A stretch of DNA of 64,000 nt from Closterium sp. Naga37s-1 (lineage: Eukaryota > Streptophyta > Zygnematophyceae > Desmidiales > Closteriaceae): the NCBI GenBank assembly GCA_947471745.1, contig CANJKZ010000425.1, positions 1,034,501-1,098,500 on the forward strand, given 5' to 3'. Below are positions 42,663 to 51,781 of this stretch, one piece after another (position 1 is the stretch's first letter; the number at the start of each line of letters is the position of its first letter). Below the pieces are notes generated by a model. The model was not told the origin of the DNA and ran no database searches. It saw only the letters and a list, made by a program, of their open reading frames with translations. The position numbers and the translations under genes were made by a program.

Positions 42663-42791
42663 TGAGAAGAAACAAGGAATGAATGAACTATGAATGAATT
42701 GGGTACAAGTAATAACCCTAATTGGGTTGTACCCCTTATGGGCTACCCCACTATAGCCTACACAATATGCATGAGCTATAATGTTCTGACA
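42663..42791 (-). repeat. Copia C 3' LTR (129 bp)
   Basis: Plus-strand ends TGAGAAGAAA..TTCTGACA. Identical to 49931-50059. Confidence 0.95.
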
Positions 42792-43003
42792 CACCCCCAT
42801 AGGCAAAGTGGGGGAGAACAAGGGGTCACAAGACCAGTCAAGTAAAGCAAAGCAAAGCAAGCTCAGGGTGGATCACAAAGTCACCACACATTCCGAGCAC
42901 AAGTTCAAGGCCACAAGGCCAGTTCACATGCAGGAGTACATATATATAAAAAAGGCTAGACAAGCAAGAGCAGGTATATATATATGTAACAGTACAAGCA
43001 CGG

Positions 43004-46000
43004 TCAAGAGGTGAGCAAGTGAGGCAAGGTAGGCACAAGGCCCAGCTGAGTACAGAAGCGCTGATGGTCACAAGGCGCAAGCGCCTTGGTGAAGATATCA
43101 GCAGTGTTGGCCTCAGAGGCCACGTACGCAAGACGCAGCTGACCACGCTGCTGCAGCTCACGAGCAAGAAAGTAGCGGAGAGCAATGTGCTTCGTTCTGT
43201 GCTCCAGTCGCTGCTCCCGACACAAGGCCAGCATGGCCTTGTTGTCTACGTACAGCACTGGAGGAGAACGAGGCGGCTCTCCGAGGTCAGTCAGCAGGTA
43301 GGTGAGCCAGCGAAGTTCCTGTGCAGCCATGGCTCCTGCGTAGATCTCAGCCTCACAACTGGAGCCGAGAACAGAAGACGAGCGAGTAGCCCGCCACGAA
43401 ACAGAGCCGGAACCAAGGCTGAAGGTGTAACTCTGTGACGACCGCTGCGTAGCCTGGTCGTCAGCCCAAGAAGCGTCTGCGTGCCCAGTAAGGACCACTG
43501 GACTCTGCCCTCCAAGCACAAGCCCCATGCCCGACGTACTGCACAAGTAGCGCAACACCCTCTTCGCTGCAGCCATGTGCTCCGGTCTGTGTCTCCCAGG
43601 AGCAACATAGCGTGCGAGAATGCTAAGAGGGTATGCAAGGTCAGGTCGTGTGCAGGTCATCAGGTACATGAGGCAGCCAACAAGCTCTGGGTACGGGCCA
43701 CTCGACTCTACGGACTCATCCGAAGGCAGAGCTGAGAGCGAGTGGCGAGTAGGCAGAGGAGTGGCCTGAGGCGAGGAGTACGTGAAGCCGAAGCGCTGAA
43801 GGACCTGCTGCACCATGTGTGACTGAGTCAGGGTAATGGTGCGGCGTGCTCTGTCCCGAGTGATCTGCAAGCCAAGGTAGCTGCGCAGTTCACCCAGGTC
43901 AGTGCACGTGTGTCTCTTCTGCAGCTCGGACTTCACGTGGGCGAGTCCAGCAGTGTCAGCTGTGGCAAAGACCAAGTCGTCGACGCACACGAGGATGTAG
44001 AACGGCGGCAAAGAAGTGTCGGTGCGCAGAAACAGCGACGGGTCGGCAGTAGAGGGAGCAAACCCAAGAGCCGCAAGTGTAGTCCTCAGTGTGTCGTGCC
44101 ACTCACGCGGTGCCTGGCGGAGACCGTAGACTGGCCGCCGTAGGCTCCACTGGGTGCCAGGAGGAAAAGACCCAGTGAAGCCAGGTGGGCGACGCAGCCA
44201 GATCTCCTCGTGCAGGCTGCCCTGCAAGAAAGCAGTGCTGAAGTCAAGAGAGTGTAGCTCGTAGTCACGGTGAGCAGCTACGTGCAGCAGTACCCGAAGA
44301 GTGGTCATCTTCGGGGTGGGAGAGAAGGTCTGAAAGTAGTCAACTCCCTGCCGCTGACTGAAGCCTCGAGCCACGTAACGCGCCTTGAAGACAGGCGGAG
44401 AACCCGGCGGCCGCTTCACCCTGAAAATCCACATGCCACTGACGATGTTCGCCCCAGGAGGGGGAACAGCGTCAACGTAGGTGCCTGTGGACTTCCAGGA
44501 AGCCATCTCTGCGTCCATAGCTGCCTGCCACTGAGAGGAGTAGGGACCCTCTATCGCCTCCGCGTAAGAGCGCGGAGTCGGGATGTCAAGTGCATCTGGG
44601 TCTCCCTCAGGGGTAAGCAGTACGGACACGAGATGAGGTGAAGCAGCGGCCAAGCACTGGAACTCCTCCTGCCTGTCCTCAAGGACGTCCGTGCCAAGGG
44701 CACACTCACCCCCGACGGACGGAGGACAGACAGACTCAGACTCAGCAACAAGACTGGCGACATAGTCTAGGCGACAGCGAGCAGCAAAGTCGACGAGCTC
44801 AGCAACTAGGGCAGACGCAGCAGTGGACTCTAAGGAAGGGTCAGTGACAACAGTAGCAAGGAGACGCGTGACAGTAGGACTGGCAGCACGAAGAGAGTCC
44901 GACTCCGGGTCGGCAAGAGCAGGAAGAGAAGACTCAGGAGGAGAAGGCAAAGGGGCACGCAGAGGAGCAGTGGACGGACGCAGAGACATCCGGTGCGTGC
45001 CAGGGACAGGAGGAGGACGCTGACGCGAACCACGACCACTAGTGCGAGCAGCACGGACAGGCGACGCAGGGCGAGACGCAGGCTCACGACGCTCAGCAAG
45101 ACCTCCAGTAGGACCAGTGTAGGGAGACGGAGCAGGCAGTGGGGAGGCCGGCTGTAACTGTAACTGCGACGGGACAGGCTGTGGACACTCTAAGGGAGGA
45201 GGAGGACCAGTAGAAGACGGGAGACCAAGAACCTGCTGGAGGAGCGGAACGAAGTACGGCCGAGGCCGCGCGGCGACTCCAGACACAGTAGGGACAGCAC
45301 CAGCACCCCCTGTGGCAGCACCAGCACCAGTAGCAGCTCCAGCTCCAGTACCCCCAGCAGCACCAGCAGTACCCCCAGCAGGACCGCCTCCAGGACCGAC
45401 AGCAGTAGCCTCCGCGCCAACACCCGCAGCAGCTCCAGCTCCAGAAGTACCCGCAGGTCCAGCAGCTCCAGTACGCCCAGTACGAGCACCTCCGGGACCC
45501 GTGGCACCAGCTCCCTCAGCAGCAACAGAAACTCCAGTACCCGCAGCTCCTCCAGCTCCAGCAGCTCGCCTCCAGCGCCGGGCAAACCACTCACGCAGCT
45601 CCTGTGGAGAGAGTGGCTCCCGGCGAGAAGAAGCACCCGGAGAACCGCCAGGCACAGCACCAGCAGGCCCAGCTCCCTCAGGCTCCGCACCCCCAGGCTC
45701 AGCACCTCCAGGCGTAGCACCCCCAGGCTCAGCACCCCCAGACGCAGCACCCCCAGGCGTAGCACCCCTAGACTCAGCACCCCCAGGCTCAGCACCCCCA
45801 GTTGTAGTACCCTCAGGCTCAGCACCCCCATGCGTAGCACCCACACGCTCAGCACCCCCAGAGTCAGCACGTCCAGGCTCAGCACCCTCAGCAGCACCAG
45901 AGTCACCAGCGACCTCGACAGGCTCAACAGCGTCTACCTGGGACACACCTGAAGGGGCAGGACCCTGAGGGGGGAGGGGGTCTACCGGGGGGGGACCTGG

Positions 46001-48949
46001 TACCAGGAAGAGCGGTGGCGGGGGGAGGGACGGAGTGCGGTAGGGGAAGAGGCGGTAGTAGGGGACCGACTCGTCGAACGTGACGTCCTGGGAGGACAGA
46101 ACACGGCGAGAGGTGGGGTGGTAGAACTGCCACCCTAGGGCGTCAGGGGGGAAACCCAGGAAGACGCAAGGAGCAGCACGAGGGGACAGCTTGTCCGCAG
46201 ACAAGTCGCGGACAAACGCCCGAGATCCCCAGACACGGAACGCAGACGCATCGCCAACCTTCCCCGTCCACAGCAAGGCTGGGGAGGTCTCCGGCATGGA
46301 GACCCTGGGCTGAAGGTTGATTTGATGCGCCGCGTACCGAACCGCAAACGGCCACAGAAAATGGGGGGCAGCCGCATGCATCATGGACGTACGGGCAACG
46401 TCCATGACCATGCCAATGCGGCGCTCAGCAATCCCATTTTGCTGTGGAGAGTCCGGAAGCGTGAAGGTCTGGCGGATGCCTCGTGCACGACAGTAGGCTC
46501 GCAGAAGGCCAGAGGAGAACTCTCCGCCTCTGTCAGAGTGCAGACGCAGAATAGGAAAGTCCGAGCCGAAGCTCCGCCTGAGCTGGAGACGAGCTGCGCG
46601 GATCCAGTCGATCAACACCTCAGTGACATCACCCTTGCTGCGCAAGGGGAAGACTGTGGTGTAACGCGAGTAGTCGTCAACCACCAGCAGGAAGTAGCGC
46701 TCGTGACCCTGTCCACGGACGCGGGCCGGGCCCCACACGTCCATGTGAAGCGTCTGCAGCGGGGCCTCTGTCGGAGGAAACTGGGAGGAGTGAGGGGTAG
46801 CCCGCTGTCGTCCCTCGACACAGGGGACGCAGGTAGGGCCAGGCCCCAGAGGAAGTGGAGGGAGGGACCGGGGAAGACCAGAGACAAGGACACGGGAGGC
46901 CATGCTCCGGAGACGAAGCAGGGAGGGGTGACCAAGGCGGTGGTGCCAGAGGAGAGTCTCGTGAGACAGGAGGCGACACGAGCAGGGGGCAGACTCAGGA
47001 CCAGACCTGGACGCTGCAGCAAACACCTGACCCGACGCAGCTACCTGACCAGACGCAGGGACCGGAGGAGACGCAGTGGTCAGTGTGTACAGGCTCGACC
47101 CCGGCCGACGTGTAAACGTGGCCAGGTGTCGGCCTGTCCGAGCGTCCGTGCAGTGGGTCACCCGCTGACTCGCAGGAGTGAACTGGCGAACCCCCGCATC
47201 CTGTAGGTCAGCACCACTCACCAAGTTCGTAGAGAACGAGGGGAGGTAAAGACCAGACAGGGTGCCAGAGGGGGCCGCCGGACACGGGAGGACAGTGGAG
47301 AAGTGAGCAAGGACAGGACCCCCAGAGGGGTCTGCCAGAGAGACCGCAACTGGCCGGCCAAGCGGCGTGAGTGTGGTGCGGTCTCGAAAGAAGGAGCGAG
47401 AAGCCCCCGAGTCAAGGGTAAAGGTGTGGGAGGCCGAAGCCGACGCAGAACCTGAGAGAGCAGACTCACCAGTACCTGAGGGAGCAGACGCACCTAGAGC
47501 AGCAGCCTCGCTAGCACCTAGAGCAGCAGCCTCACCAGGACCTAGAGCAGCAGTCTCAATGCCCGGGTCGGGCGGAAAACACCGGTAACAGTCACCCTCA
47601 TCACTAATAGTCACAGTATACATGGCAGCAAGAATAGCATCAAAGTCAAGGTCAAAGACAGCTACACCCGCCCTAGACAGCTCACCCCAGCGGGGGACCT
47701 CAGTGGCCTCAGGGAACTGGTGACGCCAAGCGTCCGTCAGGCGGCCAAAGCAGCGCTGGGTGGAGTGCGCACCCCCGCACTGCTCACCCGCGCGGTCGCC
47801 GGTGCGCAGGACGTAGGTGCACGGACCAGTACCCCCACCCCTCTGGCGTGCAGTGTACCACTCACGGAGCTGCTGAGGGGAGGGGACGTCACGAGTGCGC
47901 TGCTGCTGCTGCTGCTGCTGGCGCTGACCACCACCGGAGCTGACCCTCTGCGCAGCGCCACCCCGACCAGCTCCACCTCCTCCGCCGCCTCCTCCTCCAC
48001 CGCCGCCACCTCCGCTCCCTCCGCCACCGCCGCTGCCGCCTGCGCCTCCACTGCCGCCACCTACACCTCCACCCCCGCCACCACCCCCACCGCCACCCCC
48101 ACCTCCTCCACCGCCTCCACCGCCGCCTCCACCGCCCCCGCTAGCTCCTCCAGCGCCCCTGCCCCCCTTGCCCCTGCCAGGGCGGCGTCTCCCGCTAGGG
48201 GTAGACGCTGCCCCAACCGACTCCAAACCAGCGAGGTCGGCCGCAGCAGCAGAGGCAACAGAGGGCAAAAGAGGGGAGGGGGAACACTCCTCAAAGATGG
48301 GGGTGCGAGGGTCACCACGAGAGGCTCCTACAGCGACTATGCTCTTTTCTGCTGCTAGGAGGGCCTTCTCGAGGAGGTCAACGGTGAGAGTGGTGGGACA
48401 AACCGAGAGGAAGTGGTCCCTGACTACGCGAAGGGAGTCAGGGAGACGGGTGACTATGTAGTAGAGGGTGATGTACATGGGGGGGGGGTTCTTGGCGCAG
48501 AACTCAGCAGGAAGCGCAGCGCGGTAGTGAGTGTCACTAGTGCGGAGGTGCGTAATGAGGTCAGCGACTGTGGGAAAGGCAGCAAGGTCAGGGAAGAGGT
48601 ACGGTAGCATGAGGCGGCTCAGTGCAGCAGTGGCAGGGGAGGAGTAGCGTGCAACTACAGCGTCGTACAAGGTCTGAGCACTCTTGTACTGGCTAAAGTG
48701 CGCACGCTCAGAGGTAGGTAGGTGGCGACGCACAGCAAGACGTGCAGCAGCATCGCGCGTGGCCCACTGTGAGCGAACAGTGGCGTCAGCATCAGCAGCG
48801 GGGGCAGGAGAGGCACCAGAAGTGAGGTCAAAGAGGGAGAGGCCGTCTGCTCTGTCGCACTGTAAGAAAAGCTGCAGGTCATCTATCCAGACGTCAAAGT
48901 CAATGGCCCGACCCTCAGCGTCAAAAGCGAGGACACTAGGGGTAGCCAT
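43004..48949 (-). CDS. Copia C gag-pol polyprotein, intact
   Basis: 1981 residues. Gag (DLQLFLQCDRADGLSLF.., LYDAVVARYSS) to about residue 230, then a long poly-Gly tract. An extended zinc-finger-like CTYVLRTGDRAGEQC-GGAHSTQRC replaces the usual CCHC. Protease TFTLDSGASRSFF near 510. GAG-pre-integrase WHHRLGHPSLLRL. Integrase D (MDVWGPA) near 737, D (HSDRGGEFSS) near 806 and E (NGIAERRIG) near 843. A Gly/Ala/Pro-rich linker (GGAEPGGATPGG) follows. RT has LDFSTAFLQGSL and CVDDLVFAT near 1656 (C in place of the usual Y of YVDD). RNase H begins HADASWADDQATQ near 1828. Ends TSWTGA-type stop after LPHLLTS. No stop or frameshift seen. Confidence 0.95.
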   Translation of the reverse strand: MATPSVLAFDAEGRAIDFDVWIDDLQLFLQCDRADGLSLFDLTSGASPAPAADADATVRSQWATRDAAARLAVRRHLPTSERAHFSQYKSAQTLYDAVVARYSSPATAALSRLMLPYLFPDLAAFPTVADLITHLRTSDTHYRAALPAEFCAKNPPPMYITLYYIVTRLPDSLRVVRDHFLSVCPTTLTVDLLEKALLAAEKSIVAVGASRGDPRTPIFEECSPSPLLPSVASAAAADLAGLESVGAASTPSGRRRPGRGKGGRGAGGASGGGGGGGGGGGGGGGGGGGGGGGGGVGGGSGGAGGSGGGGGSGGGGGGGGGGGGGGAGRGGAAQRVSSGGGQRQQQQQQQRTRDVPSPQQLREWYTARQRGGGTGPCTYVLRTGDRAGEQCGGAHSTQRCFGRLTDAWRHQFPEATEVPRWGELSRAGVAVFDLDFDAILAAMYTVTISDEGDCYRCFPPDPGIETAALGPGEAAALGASEAAALGASAPSGTGESALSGSASASASHTFTLDSGASRSFFRDRTTLTPLGRPVAVSLADPSGGPVLAHFSTVLPCPAAPSGTLSGLYLPSFSTNLVSGADLQDAGVRQFTPASQRVTHCTDARTGRHLATFTRRPGSSLYTLTTASPPVPASGQVAASGQVFAAASRSGPESAPCSCRLLSHETLLWHHRLGHPSLLRLRSMASRVLVSGLPRSLPPLPLGPGPTCVPCVEGRQRATPHSSQFPPTEAPLQTLHMDVWGPARVRGQGHERYFLLVVDDYSRYTTVFPLRSKGDVTEVLIDWIRAARLQLRRSFGSDFPILRLHSDRGGEFSSGLLRAYCRARGIRQTFTLPDSPQQNGIAERRIGMVMDVARTSMMHAAAPHFLWPFAVRYAAHQINLQPRVSMPETSPALLWTGKVGDASAFRVWGSRAFVRDLSADKLSPRAAPCVFLGFPPDALGWQFYHPTSRRVLSSQDVTFDESVPYYRLFPYRTPSLPPPPLFLVPGPPPVDPLPPQGPAPSGVSQVDAVEPVEVAGDSGAAEGAEPGRADSGGAERVGATHGGAEPEGTTTGGAEPGGAESRGATPGGAASGGAEPGGATPGGAEPGGAEPEGAGPAGAVPGGSPGASSRREPLSPQELREWFARRWRRAAGAGGAAGTGVSVAAEGAGATGPGGARTGRTGAAGPAGTSGAGAAAGVGAEATAVGPGGGPAGGTAGAAGGTGAGAATGAGAATGGAGAVPTVSGVAARPRPYFVPLLQQVLGLPSSTGPPPPLECPQPVPSQLQLQPASPLPAPSPYTGPTGGLAERREPASRPASPVRAARTSGRGSRQRPPPVPGTHRMSLRPSTAPLRAPLPSPPESSLPALADPESDSLRAASPTVTRLLATVVTDPSLESTAASALVAELVDFAARCRLDYVASLVAESESVCPPSVGGECALGTDVLEDRQEEFQCLAAASPHLVSVLLTPEGDPDALDIPTPRSYAEAIEGPYSSQWQAAMDAEMASWKSTGTYVDAVPPPGANIVSGMWIFRVKRPPGSPPVFKARYVARGFSQRQGVDYFQTFSPTPKMTTLRVLLHVAAHRDYELHSLDFSTAFLQGSLHEEIWLRRPPGFTGSFPPGTQWSLRRPVYGLRQAPREWHDTLRTTLAALGFAPSTADPSLFLRTDTSLPPFYILVCVDDLVFATADTAGLAHVKSELQKRHTCTDLGELRSYLGLQITRDRARRTITLTQSHMVQQVLQRFGFTYSSPQATPLPTRHSLSALPSDESVESSGPYPELVGCLMYLMTCTRPDLAYPLSILARYVAPGRHRPEHMAAAKRVLRYLCSTSGMGLVLGGQSPVVLTGHADASWADDQATQRSSQSYTFSLGSGSVSWRATRSSSVLGSSCEAEIYAGAMAAQELRWLTYLLTDLGEPPRSPPVLYVDNKAMLALCREQRLEHRTKHIALRYFLARELQQRGQLRLAYVASEANTADIFTKALAPCDHQRFCTQLGLVPTLPHLLTS

Positions 48950-49004
48950 GACAGCAGTAGACTAGCAGTGCAAACAGTAGGGTGAGGGCAGTGCTGTGAG
49001 AGAG

Positions 49005-49860
49005 GCGCTGCTCTTACCGGACAGGGCGGTTCGGGCGGCTCGGCGACTCGACGGCTGGGCGGCTCGGCTGCTGGGCGGCTCGGCGGCTCGGCTGCTGGGC
49101 GGCTCGGCTGCTGGGCGGCTCGGCGGCTGGGCGGCTCGGCGGCTGGGCGGCTCGGCTGCTGGGCGGCTCGGCTGCTGGGCGTATCGGCGGCAGGGCGGCT
49201 CGGCTGCTGGGCGGCTCGGCTGCTGGGCGGCTCGGCGGCTGGGCGGCTCGGTTGCTGGGCGGCTCGGCGGCTCAGCGGCTGGGCTGCTCGGTTGCTGGGC
49301 AGCTCGGCGGGTGGGCTGCTCGTAGGAGTAGGCGCGGGGGCCGTAGGAGCAGGCGCCGGGGCCGTAGGAGCAAGGGCCGGAGGCCGCTAGGGCGGCGAAT
49401 CGGGGCCGCGAGGGCGGCGGATCGGGGCCGCGAGGGCGGCGGAGTAGGGGCCGCGAGTGCGGCGGAGTAGGGGCCGCGAGGGCGGCGGATCGGGGCCGCG
49501 AGGGCGGCGAATCGGGGCCGCGAGGGCGGCAGAGTAGGGGCCGCGAGGGCGGCGGATCGGGGCCGCGAAGGGCGGCGGATCGGGGCCGCGAGGGCGGCGG
49601 AGCGGGGCCGCGAGGGCGGCGGATCGGGGCCGCGAAGGGCGGCGGATCGGGGCCGCGAGGGCGGCGGAGCGGGGCCGCGAGGGCGGCGGATCGGGGCCGC
49701 GAGGGCGGCGAATCGGGGCCGCGAGGGCGGCGGAGTAGGGGCCGCGAAGGGCGGCGGATAGAGCCGCGAGGGCGGCTCGAAGGGGCCGCGAGGGCGGCGC
49801 GAAGGGGCCGCTAGGGCGGCGCGAGAGAGGGGAGCGCGACTCGGGCAGGGGCTGAGTGCG
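49005..49860 (-). repeat. GC-rich tandem leader of copia C
   Basis: Two repeat types: GCTGGGCGGCTCGGC-like (about 49040-49310), then GGGGCCGCGAGGGCGGCGGA-TC-like (about 49385-49800). Lies between PBS and gag. Confidence 0.9.
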
Positions 49861-49930
49861 CTCCGGGCAGGAAAAAAAAAAAACGGTGGGCCCTAGGAAC
49901 AGTTCCCACGGGGGAACCTGCTCGATACCA

Positions 49931-50059
49931 TGAGAAGAAACAAGGAATGAATGAACTATGAATGAATTGGGTACAAGTAATAACCCTAATTGGGTTGTAC
50001 CCCTTATGGGCTACCCCACTATAGCCTACACAATATGCATGAGCTATAATGTTCTGACA
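49931..50059 (-). repeat. Copia C 5' LTR (129 bp)
   Basis: Identical to the 3' LTR, followed on the minus strand by TGGTATCGAGCAGG. Confidence 0.95.
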
Positions 50060-50516
50060 ACAGGCGCTCCCGCACCGGCTACATCTACCGCCTCGAACCT
50101 ATCGGACCGATCTCCTGGCAATCGAGCAAGCAGGAATTAATTGCTCTCTCGTCAGCTGAAGCAGAATATATTGCACTCTGCTCAGCCACCAAGGAAGGAC
50201 TCTATCTTTGCGAGCTGCTGGAAGAAGCGAAGTTAGCCGAGTTACCCAACTTCACTCTGTTCTGCGACAACCAATCTGCAATTCGCATCGCCAACAAAAA
50301 TGGATTCGCGAACAGAACGAAGCATATCGCTCTGCGATATTTCTTCGTGAAAGACGAGATTGAGAAGGGGAGACTTGAACTATCCTACTGTCCCACGTCC
50401 GAGATGGCAGCTGACTACTTGACCAAGAAGCTCGGAAAACAGAAGTTCGAGTACTGCATGCTGCTGACTGGACAAAGCCACGTCACCAGCAGCGACACTC
50501 CAGAAGCGAAGGGGAG

Positions 50517-50954
50517 TGTTGGGAACAAACAATCTTAAAGCGCCTCTGTCGTGTCGAAACACCAAGGCACAAGCGAAGCAGAGCATATCGAGGCACCAGC
50601 GAGTCAACCCTCGGAGGTTGAAGTAACCGCTGGAGGTTACGCGAAAGTCAAAGGTCAGCGACCTTTGACTTGACAAATGCAGCGCGACAGCAAGGACACA
50701 CAACTGACTCGACATTGAGCAGTTGCCCGAGTCGCACTGTATCGAACCGCAACAGTAAAACAGTTTAATTATATCTCTTCGTATTCTTTGTACTCTTATA
50801 TAAACCTTTGTACTTGCTTGTTTTAATCAACTTACTTTGCCCTCACATACCAGCGCAAGGTGGTTCAAGGACTTCATTTAAACGCTTCCGCTACTACATC
50901 ACTCTACCCAGAGTTTAACCCTACCAAAGATCCTAAGGGGCACTCAGCCCAACA
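50517..50954 (+). repeat. Copia A 3' LTR
   Basis: Preceded by AAGGGGAG and followed by TSD ATAAT. Differs from the 5' LTR at two positions by eye. Confidence 0.93.
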
Positions 50955-50959
50955 ATAAT

Positions 50960-51133
50960 AAGGGAATGTACCCCTCAGAGTACATGGCCAGACTAGGACT
51001 ATTTATATTTCTTGTATTCTATTGTTTAATTAACTTGGTCATTTACATTCACTATGATCTGAGTTCTTACAAGACTTCCGCTACCAACTCTACTAAAGTA
51101 CCTCCTATCCTATCCAAGGTCCTCACTCTAACA
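50960..51133 (+). repeat. Copia B 5' LTR, second part
   Basis: Continues the B LTR after element A. Ends CTCTAACA, followed by PBS TGGTATGAGAGC. Confidence 0.92.
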
Positions 51134-51447
51134 TGGTATGAGAGCTAGTTTGGATTATAGGATCTACTAAAGGGGCTTCAAACAAAGCTTCCTTATAAAA
51201 TTAATCTCAACATCAACAACATCAAGGGCATCAACATGGCAGGCGCAGACTGCGGAGAGGCTGGAGAAAATCCAGTGCAACCCTCCACCAATGTCGCCTC
51301 TGCTACGACGACCGTGGACACAGCGCTCCTCGAGCAACTAATCTCCCGCATCAGTGCACTGGAGAGCCACCAGCCAATGAGCATTGACGGCTCAAGTTAC
51401 GCCCGAAGACCTCCCGATCCTCAAGGAGCTGGATCTGAACGATCCTT

Positions 51448-51571
51448 TGTGAAGAAACAGGAATGAATGGCTAGGAAATGAGTTGGGTACAAATATGAAA
51501 CCCTAAGAAACTGTACCCCATACTGTCTACCCCACTACAGCCTAGACAGGCTATATGATCAATGTTTGACA
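51448..51571 (-). repeat. Copia D 3' LTR (124 bp)
   Basis: Plus-strand ends TGTGAAGAAA..GTTTGACA. Confidence 0.92.
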
Positions 51572-51781
51572 CACCCCCATAGGCAAAGTGGGGGAGAACA
51601 AGGGGTCACAAGACCAGTCAAGCAAAGCAAAGCAAAACAAGCTCAGGGTGGATCACAACGTCACCACACATTCCGAGCACAGGTTCAAAGGCCACAAGGG
51701 CAGTTCATATGCAGGATTATATACAAGAGGTAAACAAGCAAGTGCAAATATATATATATATATATCACAGTACAAGTAAAG

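Larger units (their letters stand above)
42663..50059 (-). mobile_element. Copia element C, young and apparently intact, inside A
   Basis: On the minus strand. LTRs of only 129 bp at 49931-50059 (5') and 42663-42791 (3'), identical by eye. TSD ACAGG at 42658-42662 and 50060-50064. PBS read on minus from 49930: TGGTATCGAGCAGG. Polypurine tract CCTATGGGGGTG next to the 3' LTR. One uninterrupted 1981-residue ORF. A GC-rich tandem-repeat leader of almost 1 kb separates LTR and ORF. Confidence 0.96.
37908..50538 (+). pseudogene. Copia A gag-pol polyprotein (one TAG, split by element C)
   Basis: Read 37908-42662, then 50060-50538. Gag with KPFDGKDFFTWSFEFEL and zinc knuckle CHLCKTLGHPRTHC near residue 370. 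Protease region WFLDSCCGQHMCSSG near 490 (D-S-C where D-S/T-G is usual). An Ala/Glu/Thr 7-residue repeat (SAAAETT) at about 39890-40040. GAG-pre-integrase IWHARMGHPS. Integrase with VYSD, SDGGREYTS and GVAERMNRT. An in-frame TAG at 41604-41606 just before the RT, then RT with IDVANAFLYAP and YVDDLLYIG. RNase H begins GYVDADHAGD and continues after C (SSKQELIALSSAEAEY, ADYLTKKLG). The stop TAA at 50536 lies 20 bases inside the 3' LTR. Apart from the TAG and the C insertion the frame is continuous. Confidence 0.92.
37409..50954 (+). mobile_element. Copia element A (inserted in B 5' LTR, hosts C)
   Basis: LTRs of 438 bp at 37409-37846 and 50517-50954, TGTTGGGAAC..CAGCCCAACA, with two differences by eye (99.5%). 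TSD ATAAT. PBS TGGTATGAGAGC at 37847. Polypurine tract AAGGGGAG before 50517. A TATATAAA box in the LTR at about 37689. gag-pol from 37908; pol is interrupted by element C at 42663-50059 (TSD ACAGG). Confidence 0.95.

Noticed and set aside
45190..48358. Long ORFs on both strands over copia C (Leu-rich, Ala/Pro-rich)
   Set aside because: Shadow frames of the GC-rich gag-pol ORF, which has the recognisable domains.
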